A stretch of DNA of 64,000 nucleotides from Pseudactinotalea sp. HY158 (GTDB taxonomy: Bacteria > Actinomycetota > Actinomycetes > Actinomycetales > Beutenbergiaceae): the NCBI RefSeq assembly GCF_009660225.1, contig NZ_CP045920.1, positions 3,588,491-3,652,490 on the forward strand. Direction: 5' to 3'. The first letter of the stretch is position 1; each line of letters begins with the position of its first letter. The notes under the pieces were generated by a model. It did not search any database, was not told where the DNA came from, and was given only the letters and a program-made list of their open reading frames with translations. Shown here one piece after another: positions 62,877-64,000 of this stretch. A program made the translations under genes and the position numbers.

Positions 62877-63209
62877 CTAGTAGCCGGCGTGCGGCGGGGC
62901 GCACCGGTGGTGACGGGTGGAACGAGTGAGACGGCCGGGTGAAACACGGCGGGCGGGCCAGCGCTCGGGGACGGGGTCGACCCCGCCTGCAGACCAGGGA
63001 TTACAGCGCAGGATCCGCCAGCCCGCGGCGAGGAATCCCTTGATGGGACCGTGCATCCGCAGGGCCGTGACCGCGTAGGCCGAGCACGACGGGTAGTACC
63101 GGCAGGTCGGGGCGAACCACGGCGAGACAACGGCCTGATACATCCGGATGAGACTCACGAGGAGCCAACTCGATCCGCGGGAGACCATCGCGACCGCCCG
63201 ACGCGTCAT
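62877..63209 (-). CDS. yidD: Membrane protein insertion efficiency factor YidD
   Basis: A 110-residue small peripheral membrane protein. The core RMYQAVVSPWFAPTCRYYPSCSAYAVTALRMHGPIKGFLAAGWRILRCNPW carries the invariant YidD cysteines, including CRYYPSCS. The C-terminal 35 residues are a variable tail. Overlaps rnpA by 4 bases and precedes yidC. Confidence 0.96.
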   Translation of the reverse strand: MTRRAVAMVSRGSSWLLVSLIRMYQAVVSPWFAPTCRYYPSCSAYAVTALRMHGPIKGFLAAGWRILRCNPWSAGGVDPVPERWPARRVSPGRLTRSTRHHRCAPPHAGY

Positions 63210-63559
63210 CGCCGGCCACCCGCCTTCGCCTCGGCACGCGCGAGACAGCGGCCGAGGTCGCTGTCCAGGTCGGCGAAGCTCGCATCGGCGGCGCCTGCAA
63301 GCGCACGGACGACGACGCTGCGGCCCGCGTAGCGCTCGACTCGCGTAGCCATGAGGGCGCGCAGTCGACGCTTGACGAGGTTGCGTCGTACGGCGTTGCC
63401 GACGGACTTCGATACGACAAAACCCACCCGCGCCGCATCGGCGTGGGTGGATCGAGTCAGGATGTGTGCCACGACATGGCGGCCACCGGCGCGGGTTCCA
63501 CGGCGGACGGTCTCGGAGAACTCGTCACCGCCGCGCATCCGGTACCGCGCAGGCAGCAC
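63206..63559 (-). CDS. rnpA: Ribonuclease P protein component
   Basis: A 117-residue protein subunit that helps RNase P RNA to mature tRNA 5' ends. VLPARYRMRGGDEFSETVRRG at the start and the RNA-binding RNxxKRxxR motif (AVRRNLVKRRLRALM) are diagnostic. GTG at 63559 lies 4 bases after the rpmH stop. The frame continues upstream across rpmH but that part is not RnpA. Confidence 0.96.
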   Translation of the reverse strand: MLPARYRMRGGDEFSETVRRGTRAGGRHVVAHILTRSTHADAARVGFVVSKSVGNAVRRNLVKRRLRALMATRVERYAGRSVVVRALAGAADASFADLDSDLGRCLARAEAKAGGRR

Positions 63560-63563
63560 GTGC

Positions 63564-63701
63564 CTAGGCTGAGACCGAGGCGCGGCCCTTGCGGCGGCGT
63601 GCGGACAGGATCGCCCGGCCGGCTCGGGTGCGCATACGCAGACGGAAGCCGTGCGTTCTCGCACGACGCCGGTTACTCGGCTGAAAAGTCCGCTTACTCA
63701 C
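63564..63701 (-). CDS. rpmH: 50S ribosomal protein L34
   Basis: A 45-residue protein reading [18 protein letters not shown] at the start and ending [11 protein letters not shown], the full L34 pattern. The GTG at 63701 has GGAG 7 nt upstream. It heads the rpmH-rnpA-yidD-yidC-jag-rsmG operon; in most bacteria dnaA lies just upstream in the opposite direction, here beyond the window. Confidence 0.97.
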   Translation of the reverse strand: MSKRTFQPSNRRRARTHGFRLRMRTRAGRAILSARRRKGRASVSA

Positions 63702-64000
63702 GGCAGTACTCCATTAACAGGTCGGTATCGCACACACGGGCGTCGCGTGTGGGCCAGCACTGCGCACGCGGGGCTACCGCACGCCTGGCAGCATGACCTG
63801 CTCAAGCTACGCGAGTGCGTCGGCGGGGTCAAACCTCGTGACCATCCTCACCTCGAGCGGCGCGGGGTTCCGGATCCCACCCACCCTATGGACAAAGGTG
63901 GACACGTCCAACCCTCGGGGAGTGCGGCACGTCGGCGCGGGCCGAAACGAGCCCGTGCGGTCGCGGCGACGCGACCGGGGCCGGCATCTCAACTCCCGTC
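63702..64000. other. rpmH upstream region, start of the rpmH-dnaA intergenic area
   Basis: No gene. A minus-strand promoter is at 63804-63832. TATGGACAA at 63887-63895 (TTGTCCATA on the minus strand) differs by one base from an actinobacterial DnaA box. The stretch should continue to dnaA beyond base 64000. Confidence 0.5.
63804..63832 (-). promoter_or_regulatory. rpmH operon promoter
   Basis: On the minus strand TTGACC (63832-63827), a 17-bp spacer and TAGCTT (63809-63804) form a good sigma-A-type promoter, leaving a leader of about 95 nt before the rpmH GTG. Confidence 0.6.

Noticed and set aside
63807..63992. 61-codon minus-strand frame upstream of rpmH
   Set aside because: It crosses the rpmH promoter and the DnaA-box-like site, has no ribosome site and resembles no protein.

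Overview
The window is about 70% GC by eye and reads as a chromosome of a high-GC Actinomycetota, most likely of the order Micrococcales; I cannot name the genus. Supporting signs are the dnaB / rplI-rpsR-ssb-rpsF arrangement, a MurJ fused to a pseudokinase (an actinobacterial trait), inositol-1-phosphate synthase (mycothiol precursor), a zinc-free S18, and many genes whose -10 hexamer lies exactly 6 nt before the start codon, as expected for leaderless mRNAs. The right end carries the oriC-side block rsmG-jag-yidC-yidD-rnpA-rpmH and parAB, so dnaA and the origin should lie just beyond base 64000.

Layout. 1-317: 3' end of a PfkB sugar kinase. 477-6500 (minus): a sortase-assembled pilus operon (large LPLTG tip/adhesin, LPLTG backbone pilin, class C sortase). 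6699-11754: two large ATPase-LuxR (MalT-like) regulators. 12100-14346: a cell-wall-anchored (LPDTG) GH29 alpha-L-fucosidase. Together these look like an adhesion and fucose-foraging island. 14709-15137: a VbhA-like antitoxin followed by a truncated Fic toxin. 15308-20920: dnaB, a MATE exporter, a small membrane protein, and rpsF-ssb-rpsR-rplI. 21154-23637: a class A penicillin-binding protein. 23939-25640: padR-ino1 with a perfect operator. 25794-26842: an HTH-nucleotidyltransferase / HEPN pair whose HEPN frame is interrupted by TGA at codon 4.

26899-35376 is a catabolic cluster: semialdehyde dehydrogenase, class III aminotransferase, DUF3830 protein, amidase, D-2-hydroxyacid dehydrogenase, two Asp/Glu-racemase-superfamily proteins and a GntR/FCD regulator. 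The same palindrome, ATTGTCAACAAT, sits in both divergent promoter regions, so the four transcripts probably form one regulon. The pathway substrate is unknown to me and this is the best candidate for an undescribed system. 35434-37835: a Glu/Leu-type dehydrogenase with divergent LysR. 37967-40075: fur-katA with a Fur-type palindrome. 40467-41411: an AbiEi/DUF559-like protein flanked by inverted arrays of a 30-bp repeat. 41713-51995: MFS exporter, CCA tRNA nucleotidyltransferase, and a NUDIX-DUF6049-murJ run continuing into trxB-trxA (to 53375).

53466-55890: parB-parA. 55891-59279 is a 3.4-kb gene-free region with eleven parS sites, a purine-rich minisatellite and a 125-bp tandem duplication that carries parS. 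59280-63701: GNAT acetyltransferase, MarR regulator, then rsmG-jag-yidC-yidD-rnpA-rpmH. No tRNA, rRNA, CRISPR array, insertion sequence or prophage was recognised.
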